Shown here piece after piece: positions 1 through 5,319 of a stretch of 6,942 nucleotides of DNA. The stretch covers positions 2,671 through 9,612 of the forward strand of contig NZ_ML142875.1 of NCBI RefSeq assembly GCF_004138495.1. Reading direction: 5' to 3'. Numbering within the stretch: position 1 is the first letter of the stretch; each line of letters opens with the position of its first letter. The notes below the pieces were generated by a model, which was not told where the DNA came from, made no database searches, and worked only from the letters and a program-made list of their open reading frames with translations. The position numbers and the translations under genes are program-made. The stretch comes from Phytoactinopolyspora endophytica. Lineage in GTDB: Bacteria > Actinomycetota > Actinomycetes > Jiangellales > Jiangellaceae.

Positions 1-30
1 CAGCTGACCAAGCACAGGTCGGAGCGCTGA
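1..30 (+). CDS. possible C-terminal tail of an upstream gene (partial)
   Basis: Reading from base 1 gives nine sense codons (QLTKHRSER) and a TGA at 28-30, one base before the ATG of the GntR gene at 32. Such tight packing is usual in actinobacterial operons, so this may be the end of a co-transcribed upstream gene. Nine codons cannot identify a product, and the open frame may be chance. Confidence 0.3.
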   Translation, partial: QLTKHRSER

Positions 31-31
31 C

Positions 32-418
32 ATGGCCGCCCCATTCGATCCGGCCCAGCAGCCACCCGGCTACCTGTACCTGCAGCTGGCCGACTACCTC
101 ACCGACCGCATCACGTCCGGCGAACTGAAGCCCGGCGCCATGTTGCCCGGCGAGTTGCTGTCAGCTCAGGAATACGGCGTCTCCACCGGCACCATCCGCC
201 GCGCTCGTGATGTGTTGCTGCAGCGTGGCGTCGTCGCGGTGCTCCCGGCCCTGGGTACCTACGTCACCGAGCCAGAGTACTGGAACATGCCTGGCCATGG
301 GACTTCTCCGCCCTCGGCCGTCGAATCTCGTTCTGGTACCACGCCCAGCACAGACGATCCGCCCAAGACCACACGGCCCCACGAATCTGGAGATACGCAC
401 CATGCTGGAAGTTGTTGA
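32..418 (+). CDS. short GntR-family winged-helix transcriptional regulator
   Basis: The 128-residue product has a GntR-type winged helix-turn-helix at about residues 14-80. Visible family marks are YLQLADYLTDRI followed by SGELKPGAMLPGE (helix 1 and the following turn), then EYGVSTGTIRRARDVLLQRG (recognition helix), then VLPALGTYV (wing). After residue 82 the chain is a low-complexity, Pro/Ser/Thr-rich tail with no effector domain such as FCD or UTRA. It resembles the short GntR regulators of actinobacterial integrative elements and plasmids rather than full-length metabolic regulators. The ATG at 32 is supported by GGAG at 21-24. The 3' end overlaps the next start (ATG 402) by 17 bases, which suggests co-transcription. 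The target genes and ligand cannot be read from the sequence. Confidence 0.8.
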   Translation: MAAPFDPAQQPPGYLYLQLADYLTDRITSGELKPGAMLPGELLSAQEYGVSTGTIRRARDVLLQRGVVAVLPALGTYVTEPEYWNMPGHGTSPPSAVESRSGTTPSTDDPPKTTRPHESGDTHHAGSC

Positions 419-557
419 CGTCACCCTCCTCGTCACGCGGCCAGCCGGGTACATGACCCTCTATCTGCCAGCCAGCCACGTCGATAGGGTGCGGGCGCTT
501 CAGCCGGGCATTGCCGAGGGCGCCCCGAACTACTGCCGGCGCCTGTACCAAGCCTGA
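402..557 (+). CDS. small unrecognised protein, probably the 5' part of a frameshifted gene
   Basis: A 51-residue frame starts at ATG 402, eight bases after a good ribosome binding site (GGAGA, 389-393), inside the end of the GntR gene. Codon third positions are strongly G/C-biased, as expected for a real gene here. The product (start MLEVVDVTLLVTRP, then GYMTLYLPASHVDRV) matches no family I recognise. It stops at TGA 555-557. The frame one base back (-1) is open and coding-like from about 554 through the separate entry ending at 883. I therefore think this is the N-terminal half of a longer gene broken by a one-base deletion, although a real short ORF translationally coupled to the next remains possible. 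Confidence 0.5.
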   Translation: MLEVVDVTLLVTRPAGYMTLYLPASHVDRVRALQPGIAEGAPNYCRRLYQA

Positions 558-619
558 TCCTCGCCTGCAAGCAGGCCATCTGCGGTGATCTGCAGCAGGC
601 CCGTGACCTCATCGACAAC

Positions 620-883
620 ATGAGCGAGCAATACCACCGACTGGGCGACGTCACGGCCGGACAGATCGGCTTCCGTCTCAAGGGGACCGCCGACACCATC
701 ACCATCTCGGCCCTGGACAGCATTCCGAGCGTGGAAGCGAAGCCACCCCTGACCCCAGACGGCGAACTTGACTGGGACGCCGTCATAGACGAGCACCGCG
801 ACTGGGTAGCGGCGACCATCGGGCGGGAGATCACTAGAGTCGAGCGGTATGACGGCAACAAGCTGATCTACACGTATCAGTGA
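620..883 (+). CDS. small unrecognised protein, probably the 3' part of the frameshifted gene
   Basis: From ATG 620 the frame encodes 87 residues of unknown function, acidic in the middle (PDGELDWDAVIDEHRDWV) and ending GNKLIYTYQ. There is no Shine-Dalgarno sequence before ATG 620. The same frame is already open and coding-like upstream from about 554, reading LILACKQAICGDLQQARDLI just before the ATG, which looks like an amphipathic helix with G/C-rich third positions. The ATG is therefore unlikely to be the true start. The region probably continues the frame starting at 402. No ATG, GTG or TTG exists in this frame between the stop at 485-487 and 620; only CTG codons (533, 554, 590) could serve as starts. 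No domain is recognisable. Confidence 0.5.
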   Translation: MSEQYHRLGDVTAGQIGFRLKGTADTITISALDSIPSVEAKPPLTPDGELDWDAVIDEHRDWVAATIGREITRVERYDGNKLIYTYQ

Positions 884-890
884 CGCTACG

Positions 891-916
891 GGTCACCAGC
901 GCTGGCGCTGGCCACC
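891..916 (+). terminator. possible transcription terminator hairpin
   Basis: Eight bases after the stop at 881-883, CCAGCG (896-901) can pair with CGCTGG (906-911) around a 4-base loop. The stem extends by GGT (891-893) with ACC (914-916) across a 2x2 internal loop. No T-tract follows, as is common in high-GC actinobacteria. Position suggests it ends the GntR transcript. Confidence 0.4.
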
Positions 917-1059
917 GTGCGAGATGACACCGGTTGTCCGGTTCCCCTGTTCGACCGAGGACATGCGCTCGAAGCAGCCGACAGCGTTTGGGGAGCGGGA
1001 CTGAGCGACTCCTACCCCCTCCGAGCGGCGGCAAGTAATCCTCCTACTCACAGCACTGC

Positions 1060-1090
1060 GGCCCCGCCTGATCCCACCCCCCGCGGGGCC
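1060..1090 (+). terminator. GC-rich perfect inverted repeat (terminator- or attenuator-like)
   Basis: GGCCCCGC (1060-1067) and GCGGGGCC (1083-1090) form a perfect 8-bp stem around a 15-base C-rich loop. It lies in the 289-base gap between the small ORFs and the TIR gene, 82 bases before the chosen GTG. It could be a second terminator that insulates the TIR gene, or a leader hairpin of that gene if transcription starts upstream. No T-tract follows. Confidence 0.4.
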
Positions 1091-1151
1091 ACATCTCTGA
1101 TTGGGGCACGAACACGTGAGTAGTTGCGGATGGCGCAGTGGTTGCGGGTAC

Positions 1152-1160
1152 GGAGGAGGT
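1152..1160 (+). promoter_or_regulatory. strong Shine-Dalgarno that decides the TIR gene start
   Basis: GGAGGAGGT is a near-perfect anti-SD match, placed 12 bases before GTG 1173. The spacing is somewhat long, but it clearly favours GTG 1173 over the upstream in-frame TTG at 1101. The 24 residues that the TTG start would add are Gly/Cys-rich and unlike the family. Confidence 0.7.
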
Positions 1161-1172
1161 AAAATACACGTC

Positions 1173-1946
1173 GTGGATACGCAACGGAAACTTGAACTCC
1201 TGGACGAACAGATCCGCATGGCCAATGAAGGCAAGCCTGAGAACTTTGAACTATGGCGGCAGAAGACTGAAGTAGTTCTGAGGAATGTCCTCGGCGATGC
1301 CAACCCACTCTATAGCAGTTTCACTGGAATCTCTTATAGCCTGATGATGTTCACTGACGGCACGCCACAGTCGGCTTTCGACGCGGCACAAGTTGAGGGT
1401 GTCAGGGAAGCCATCGCCATACTTCAAGCTGCGATACATGAAGTTGAAATCTCCGGAGGCGCCCCGACCGGCCAAGATGGACCAAGAGCCTCAGGAGCCA
1501 AGGTTTTTATCGTCCACGGCCACGATAATGCGCGAAAGCACGAAGTGGCAAGATTTCTTACACGGCTGACCAGCAACGAGCCGTTGATCCTTCATGAACA
1601 GGCAAATGCAGGTAGAACGCTCATCGAGAAATTTGAGCATTACGCCGCAAGTACGGGTTATGCGGTCGTGATCGCCACGGGCGATGACCGTGGGCGTGCA
1701 GTGGATGACGCTGACGACAAGCCACGAGCGCGACAGAATGTGGTGTTTGAACTTGGCTTCTTTTTCGGCGCACTCGGTCGAGATCGTGTGGCCTTTCTGT
1801 ACGAAGAGGGCCTTGAAAGTCCTTCTGACGTTGACGGCCTCGTCTACCTTCCGCTGGACAGCGGTGGCGCCTGGAAAATGCAGCTTGCCCGTGAGCTGGC
1901 GTCGGTCGGCCTCGGCGTCGACTGGTCTGCGCTCGGTGAAGCGTAG
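1173..1946 (+). CDS. stand-alone TIR-like protein (CAP12/Pycsar-effector TIR type, predicted NADase)
   Basis: The 257-residue product has two parts. Residues 1-92 are a mostly helical N-terminal region seen in this family (LWRQKTEVVLRNVLG, then SAFDAAQVEGVREAIAIL). Residues 109-235 are a TIR-like nucleotide-binding domain: VFIVHGHD (111-118, first strand), LILHEQANAGRTLIEKFE (138-155), VVIATGDDRG (165-174), and RARQNVVFELGFFFGALGR (185-203). Glu193 in FELG is the expected catalytic glutamate. VDGLVYLPLD and a Trp close the domain. Family knowledge: such TIR proteins cleave NAD+ when activated by an immune signal, as in Pycsar and CBASS. No nucleotide cyclase is adjacent, so its activator is unknown, or the N-terminal part senses a trigger. 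It converges with the minus-strand gene 10 bases downstream. Several codons are A/T-ending, unlike the flanking genes, which hints at transfer. Confidence 0.85.
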   Translation: MDTQRKLELLDEQIRMANEGKPENFELWRQKTEVVLRNVLGDANPLYSSFTGISYSLMMFTDGTPQSAFDAAQVEGVREAIAILQAAIHEVEISGGAPTGQDGPRASGAKVFIVHGHDNARKHEVARFLTRLTSNEPLILHEQANAGRTLIEKFEHYAASTGYAVVIATGDDRGRAVDDADDKPRARQNVVFELGFFFGALGRDRVAFLYEEGLESPSDVDGLVYLPLDSGGAWKMQLARELASVGLGVDWSALGEA

Positions 1947-1956
1947 GTTCTAAACG

Positions 1957-2646
1957 TCATCGCCCTCGTCGCGTGAGCCAAATGGCGTGGTCAACCACCC
2001 ATGGCGTCGTCGGCCGTCCGTTCGAGGTGAGGTAGGCAGCGATCTCGTACACGAGACGCTTCGCGCCAGCTGGATCGGTGACGACTCCTTGATCCCGAAA
2101 CCATCGCAGCACCATGCGGTCCGGCTTGATGTGCTCTTCGGAGCCGACGAGCATCCATAAGTAGCCACGCCGAACGCCGTGCTGTCCCTCGCCCGGCACG
2201 GTCCGCAACTCTGCCTCGACCTCGGCCAGTCGGGCTTCGTCATCGAGCAAGCCTTGGGCCTCTCCCAACGTCTGCACACCATGAGCGCCAAGAATGCGGG
2301 CGTACACCAAGGCGGCATCAGCCTTCAGCACACCGTTGTGTGTGGACGTCCGTTGCCTGTTCGTCAGCTGTACCAAGGCCGTTCCGTCATTGAACCGATC
2401 GAGGAAGGCGTGCACCGGCACCGGGTCATCGGGCAGCGGCCGGTTGGCCGGGCTGAGCGGTGCTTGATCACCGAATGCGGACGCCACCGCGCGCACGACA
2501 GGAGCGACCACGCTCGTGTAGTTCGCGTTGATGCTCCACACGGAGTCAACGACGCAATACGTCAGGCTCGTCCAGCGCTTCTCGCGCGGCTGGGGATCGA
2601 GCGCCGCGACCGCGTCGGCAACGCGCTGCACGTCATCCATGCGCAT
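1957..2646 (-). CDS. HhH-GPD-like (endonuclease III-superfamily-like) protein of unknown role
   Basis: From ATG 2646 the product is 229 residues. ATG 2640 would give 227, and the longest frame opens at TTG 2694 without a ribosome binding site. The N-terminal helix contains TYCVVDSVWSINANY (29-43). The C-terminal half has the helix-hairpin-helix-like segment TVPGEGQHGVRRGYLWML (149-166), then HIKPDRMVLRWF (172-183), and ends WVVDHAIW. I recognise this as the pattern of uncharacterised HhH/GPD-like proteins related to base-excision DNA glycosylases. The usual catalytic Lys/Asp pair cannot be assigned, and there is no iron-sulfur cysteine cluster, so activity is uncertain. The gene is convergent with the TIR gene (10-base gap) and divergent from the Thoeris-like operon. 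Codon use is typical high-GC. Confidence 0.65.
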   Translation of the reverse strand: MRMDDVQRVADAVAALDPQPREKRWTSLTYCVVDSVWSINANYTSVVAPVVRAVASAFGDQAPLSPANRPLPDDPVPVHAFLDRFNDGTALVQLTNRQRTSTHNGVLKADAALVYARILGAHGVQTLGEAQGLLDDEARLAEVEAELRTVPGEGQHGVRRGYLWMLVGSEEHIKPDRMVLRWFRDQGVVTDPAGAKRLVYEIAAYLTSNGRPTTPWVVDHAIWLTRRGR

Positions 2647-2974
2647 ATAGCTTACGGTGGATGTGCGACGTAGCTGACTTGCGTCGTGGCCCAAACCGAA
2701 CCCGTGGGCTGAGTCCCGCGAACTTTCGACCTAAGGCCCTTCTCAAACACTCGGACGTCTGGCAAGCTTACGGATCACATCTAGTCCCGCTATAACCGGT
2801 TGGGGGGTCAGCCGGATCGGCAGCAAGTGTTGCAGCATGGCGAGAGGGGCTCACGGGTGGATGAAGTTTGCATGACGTCCAACTGAGACGTAACGGGCAT
2901 GGTCGCAAGCTGCGGGCCAACGGTGGCGTGCCTGAGAATCAAATTAGAAAGTTGCCGCCATGTGTCGAATGACG

Positions 2975-2986
2975 TGACAGCTGTCA
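2975..2986. promoter_or_regulatory. perfect 12-bp palindrome, candidate operator of the defence operon
   Basis: TGACAGCTGTCA is perfectly palindromic and lies 20 bases upstream of the candidate -35 box and 65 bases upstream of the first start codon. Its two TGACA half-sites are the kind of target bound by dimeric helix-turn-helix regulators. No regulator gene lies in the operon itself; the GntR-type protein (32-418) and the tandem HTH protein (4879-5319) are possible but unproven partners. Confidence 0.4.
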
Positions 2987-3006
2987 TCTGAATTCGGAAC
3001 ATAGCT

Positions 3007-3042
3007 TTGAGGGAAACATGCTATATTGATATTTAAGAGGGG
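3007..3042 (+). promoter_or_regulatory. candidate promoter and ribosome binding site of the Thoeris-like operon
   Basis: TTGAGG (3007-3012) is followed after 17 bases by TATTTA (3030-3035), a sigma-70-like arrangement; TATATT at 3022-3027 is an alternative -10. The ribosome binding site GAGGGGA (3037-3043) is about 8-9 bases before ATG 3052. The first choice of -10 would leave a leader of only about ten bases, crowding the ribosome binding site, so the upstream -10 or near-leaderless expression is possible. The AT-rich character is out of place in this genome and suggests an imported promoter. Confidence 0.4.
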
Positions 3043-3051
3043 AATGCCAGA

Positions 3052-3561
3052 ATGAGTTACCGTAACAAGACCTACGTAGCGTTCGCCAGCGAGGACATCC
3101 GATCGTATTGGTTGATGGAAGCTTGGCGAGAGAACGAGAATATCGACTTCGACTTCTACGACGCGCATGATCTATACGAGGCGCGCGATACGAGCAAGCC
3201 TGAGACGATCAAAGGGCGGCTTCGGGAGCGTATGAAGAATGCGAAGCAGTTTGTGCTTCTGGGTAGTAGCACCGCAAAGAAGAAGGGCGGTGACGGAGAA
3301 TCCTTCTTGGCCTACGAAGTAGAGAACATGGTGGCGCTCGACCTGCCCGTCGTAGTCGCCAACTTAGACGGCGATCGAAAGGTCGACAGGGGCTTTATCC
3401 CGAAGCCACTGCTGGATGCTGATTACTACACGATGTCTGTCTCTTTCCAGCCTGCGATCATCAAATTCGCCTTAGACAATTACGCTGCCGATTATGCGTC
3501 AAGCACGAAAACTGGCTGCTATTACTACGAATTGAACGTATACGAGAAGTTGGGCTTGTGA
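3052..3561 (+). CDS. thsB: ThsB-like TIR protein (MTH538/DUF1863 type), type II Thoeris
   Basis: The 169-residue product is a single TIR-like domain. KTYVAFASEDIRSYW (6-20) is the first strand and loop. DFDFYDAHDLYEARDT (32-47) is the family's second-strand signature. The segment GRLRERMKNAKQFVLLGSST (55-74) is next, followed by FLAYEVENMVALDLPVVVANLDG (85-107); Glu89 is the likely catalytic residue of an NADase/ADP-ribosyl-transfer site. The length is close to that of known ThsB proteins. In type II Thoeris, ThsB senses phage and makes histidine-ADP-ribose, which activates ThsA. It is the first gene of the operon, with its own ribosome binding site, and its TGA overlaps the next GTG (GTGA at 3558-3561), so the two are translationally coupled. 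Codon use is less G/C-biased than in the flanks. The family call is firm; the signal chemistry is inferred from the neighbour. Confidence 0.88.
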   Translation: MSYRNKTYVAFASEDIRSYWLMEAWRENENIDFDFYDAHDLYEARDTSKPETIKGRLRERMKNAKQFVLLGSSTAKKKGGDGESFLAYEVENMVALDLPVVVANLDGDRKVDRGFIPKPLLDADYYTMSVSFQPAIIKFALDNYAADYASSTKTGCYYYELNVYEKLGL

Positions 3562-4418
3562 CCAGCACGGTATTCGAAGACATTAAGCGGCGACGATTTT
3601 GGCGCCACTTCGCCATCCACACCTTTTCAGGTGTCGGGTTCTGTGCCGTCTTCGCGGGTCTGTTTGATGTCTTGTTTCCCGACGTTGTCTCCGACGGAGG
3701 GCGCCCGCTGGCCGTACTTCTACTACTGCTGTCTTCCCTGTATGGGCTATGGCGATCCTGGCCGCGTCCGATTGAGCAAATCTATGATGCGCCCAATATT
3801 AAGATTGGTCTCGTTCGTGGGAATCTCTTCGAGCAACGTGATCATCATTTGGTAATTGGCATGGCTACGACCTTTGATACTGAGGTGCCAGAGGTCATTG
3901 CACGATCCAGTGTGCAGGCCCAGTTTATGCGAGAGGTGTACCAGGAGAACAGATCGGCTCTCGACGCAGACCTTGCGGCAGCACTGAGCGAGGTCCCGCC
4001 AACGGGAAAGATCGAGAAGAAAGGCAAGACCGCAGTATATCCTATTGGTACTGTAGCCGTGCTGAATGATCGCTACAGGCGTTTGTTCTGTGTCGCTTAC
4101 GCTGAGATGAATGAGAAGAACGAGGCACGTGGTTCGGTAGGTGGCGTGTGGCAAAGCTTGGAGCAACTATGGCGGTCGGTGGCGACGCACGCCAACGGGG
4201 GCACTGTGGCCATGCCGGTGATAGGTGGGGGGCAAGCGCGCCTCTCGCAAATACTGCCTGCGCAAGACTCGATTCGCTTCACCATTCTTTCGTTCATGCT
4301 CGCGTCTCGGCGCGAGAAGATCTGCGATGAATTGAAGATCGTCGTACAGCCGAAAGAGTTCGACCGTCTCGATCGGCTGGAGCTCCAATCATTCCTAAAA
4401 TCACTTCGGGTATCATGA
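3558..4418 (+). CDS. thsA: ThsA-like membrane effector with macro domain (type II Thoeris)
   Basis: The product is 286 residues. A basic N-terminus (KRRRFWRH) is followed by two hydrophobic segments, about 18-40 and 49-65 (LAVLLLLLSSLYGLW), giving a two-helix membrane hairpin. Residues 81-266 form a macro-like domain of the DUF6430 (ThsA macro) type: IKIGLVRGNLF (81-91), HLVIGMATTFDTEVPEVIA (97-115), KTAVYPIGTVAVL (157-169), a glycine-rich ligand loop MPVIGGGQARLS (219-230), and SIRFTILSFMLA (238-249). Type II Thoeris ThsA has this TM2-macro plan. The macro domain binds histidine-ADP-ribose, and the membrane part is thought to oligomerise and disrupt the membrane, killing the infected cell. 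The GTG start overlaps the thsB stop, and the gene's own stop overlaps the HIT start, so all three should be made together. No NADase (SIR2) domain is present, which excludes type I Thoeris. Confidence 0.85.
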   Translation: MTSTVFEDIKRRRFWRHFAIHTFSGVGFCAVFAGLFDVLFPDVVSDGGRPLAVLLLLLSSLYGLWRSWPRPIEQIYDAPNIKIGLVRGNLFEQRDHHLVIGMATTFDTEVPEVIARSSVQAQFMREVYQENRSALDADLAAALSEVPPTGKIEKKGKTAVYPIGTVAVLNDRYRRLFCVAYAEMNEKNEARGSVGGVWQSLEQLWRSVATHANGGTVAMPVIGGGQARLSQILPAQDSIRFTILSFMLASRREKICDELKIVVQPKEFDRLDRLELQSFLKSLRVS

Positions 4419-4867
4419 CTTCGACGAGCGAACATATCGACCTGCCAGATAACGATTCCTGTGCGTTCTGTGCATACTTAGGCGGCAGGCGACCTTTTAC
4501 TATTCTCTCGCGGGCACGATTGACGGCTACGTTGGTGACTCGGGAGCAGCGGGGCGTCGCTCACTTGTTGGTAACTCCTATCCGTCACGTTTCGACTATC
4601 CTTGATCTGACCAACGAAGAGTGTGGTGCACTCATGGCGGAGGTGCGCGAGGCAGCGAGAGCTATCGACATTGCTGAACAAAGGCCAGGTATCGCAGTGT
4701 GGCAAAATAACGGTGTGCCGGCGGGCCAGACGGTGGGACATGTACATTTCCATGTGGCTGGAACGCTACCTGATGGAAGTACGGAATGGGGCGACGTTCC
4801 GGAGTTATCACTCGAAGCGACTGAAGCAATCGCTGCGCGACTAAGGCGGGCGATGGGTAGAGAATGA
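4415..4867 (+). CDS. HIT-family (histidine triad) nucleotide hydrolase/transferase, third gene of the Thoeris-like operon
   Basis: The 150-residue product is a full HIT domain. It has a CAFC zinc-type pair (16-19), HLLVTPIRHVSTILDLT (50-66), WQNNGVPAGQTVGHVHFHV (96-114) with the triad His109-x-His111-x-His113, and a C-terminal helix. HIT enzymes bind purine nucleotides in the cytoplasm and attack the alpha-phosphate of substrates such as Ap3A, AMP-lysine or adenylylated conjugates, releasing AMP. The ATG overlaps the thsA stop (ATGA 4415-4418) with no strong ribosome binding site, so translation is coupled. It shares the operon's mixed codon use, which suggests the three genes moved as a unit. 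Inference: it may hydrolyse the ADP-ribose-based signal or related adenylylated products, limiting toxicity. It could also be a housekeeping HIT gene captured by chance. Confidence 0.9.
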   Translation: MTSTSEHIDLPDNDSCAFCAYLGGRRPFTILSRARLTATLVTREQRGVAHLLVTPIRHVSTILDLTNEECGALMAEVREAARAIDIAEQRPGIAVWQNNGVPAGQTVGHVHFHVAGTLPDGSTEWGDVPELSLEATEAIAARLRRAMGRE

Positions 4868-4878
4868 TCAACACCCAG

Positions 4879-5319
4879 TCATGCGCGCGAGTGATCTTCC
4901 CACCCGGGACGAGCACGGATCACGACCCCGGACTCGTGTAGCCGCTTTCGGACTGTCTCGGCGCTGCTGCCGAACTCCTTGCCGATTCGAGCTAGTGACC
5001 AGCCCTCGTCGTAGAGCCGCCCGGCCAGGACGATCTGTTCTGCTGAGATGCCCTGCTGCCGCATCCGCACGCCGCGCCGGTGCAGATGCTCGCTGACAGT
5101 CAAACGATGGATGCCGAACTGGGTAGCTAGCTGGTAGGCCGACTTGCCCGACGCGTAGGCGTCCACCAGGGCATCAACCTCGACCGGACGTAGTTGGCGG
5201 GCTTGGCGAACTGGCTGTACAGGGCGAGTGTTAGGCCGTCCGGCCAACTTCATGCATACGAGTCTCTGCAGGGCAGACAGTAGGAATGTCTGCCTCGAAT
5301 AGCGCTGCAGAACCTCCAC
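4879..5319 (-). CDS. tandem helix-turn-helix DNA-binding protein, mobile-element associated
   Basis: The 146-residue frame from GTG 5319 carries two HTH units. One is at about 45-84 ([20 protein letters not shown] then [16 protein letters not shown]); the other is at about 91-132 ([20 protein letters not shown] then [14 protein letters not shown]). Between the N-terminal helix and the first HTH is a basic [10 protein letters not shown] linker. Such proteins resemble Hin/resolvase-type DNA-binding domains without the catalytic domain, and in actinobacteria they are common near mobile elements. The N-terminal stretch [12 protein letters not shown] also seems familiar from such proteins, supporting GTG 5319, but ATG 5253 (124 residues) is a possible start; neither has a clear ribosome binding site. 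It converges with the HIT gene, 11 bases between stops. It may be an intact small regulator or the surviving C-terminal half of a broken recombinase. Confidence 0.65.
   Translation of the reverse strand: MEVLQRYSRQTFLLSALQRLVCMKLAGRPNTRPVQPVRQARQLRPVEVDALVDAYASGKSAYQLATQFGIHRLTVSEHLHRRGVRMRQQGISAEQIVLAGRLYDEGWSLARIGKEFGSSAETVRKRLHESGVVIRARPGWEDHSRA
5272..5294. repeat. perfect 8-bp inverted repeat near the HTH gene start
   Basis: GGCAGACA (5272-5279) and TGTCTGCC (5287-5294) are perfect arms around a 7-base spacer. If the HTH gene starts at ATG 5253 the repeat lies 19-41 bases upstream of the start, a fit place for an autoregulatory operator. If it starts at GTG 5319 the repeat lies inside the coding sequence. 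Confidence 0.4.

Larger units (their letters stand above)
2695..3051. other. 357-base intergenic region between divergent genes
   Basis: No convincing gene is present. Two tiny ATG frames (2837, 12 codons; 2899, 29 codons) lack ribosome binding sites. The left part (2700-2960) shows only short palindromes such as AACCGGTT near 2797 and no tRNA-like or att-like structure I can support. The right part, from about 2940, becomes AT-rich and holds the palindrome and promoter listed separately. The minus-strand gene's promoter should also lie in the left part, but I cannot point to clear -35/-10 boxes. Confidence 0.6.

Noticed and set aside
540..560. Programmed -1 ribosomal frameshift site
   Set aside because: No X-XXY-YYZ slippery heptamer is present near the TGA at 555-557 and no clear downstream stimulatory stem was found; a mutation is simpler.
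1101..1172. Upstream TTG start extending the TIR protein by 24 residues
   Set aside because: The added residues are Gly/Cys-rich and unlike the family, and the strong GGAGGAGGT lies inside this extension, pointing to GTG 1173.
2179..2673. 164-codon plus-strand open frame
   Set aside because: It is the antisense shadow of the HhH-GPD-like gene; the product has no recognisable family features and there is no ribosome binding site.
2760..2830. tRNA-like or att-like sequence in the intergenic region
   Set aside because: The bases around TAGTCCCGCTATAACCGG recall a tRNA 3' arm, but no matching acceptor, anticodon or T-arm pairing could be built and no repeat copy exists in the window.
2899..2988. 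29-codon ATG frame upstream of the Thoeris-like operon
   Set aside because: No ribosome binding site, no family resemblance, and it runs through the palindrome in the promoter region.
4855..4878. Terminator between the convergent HIT and HTH genes
   Set aside because: Only a 5-bp TGGGT/ACCCA stem with a long loop is possible, too weak to call.
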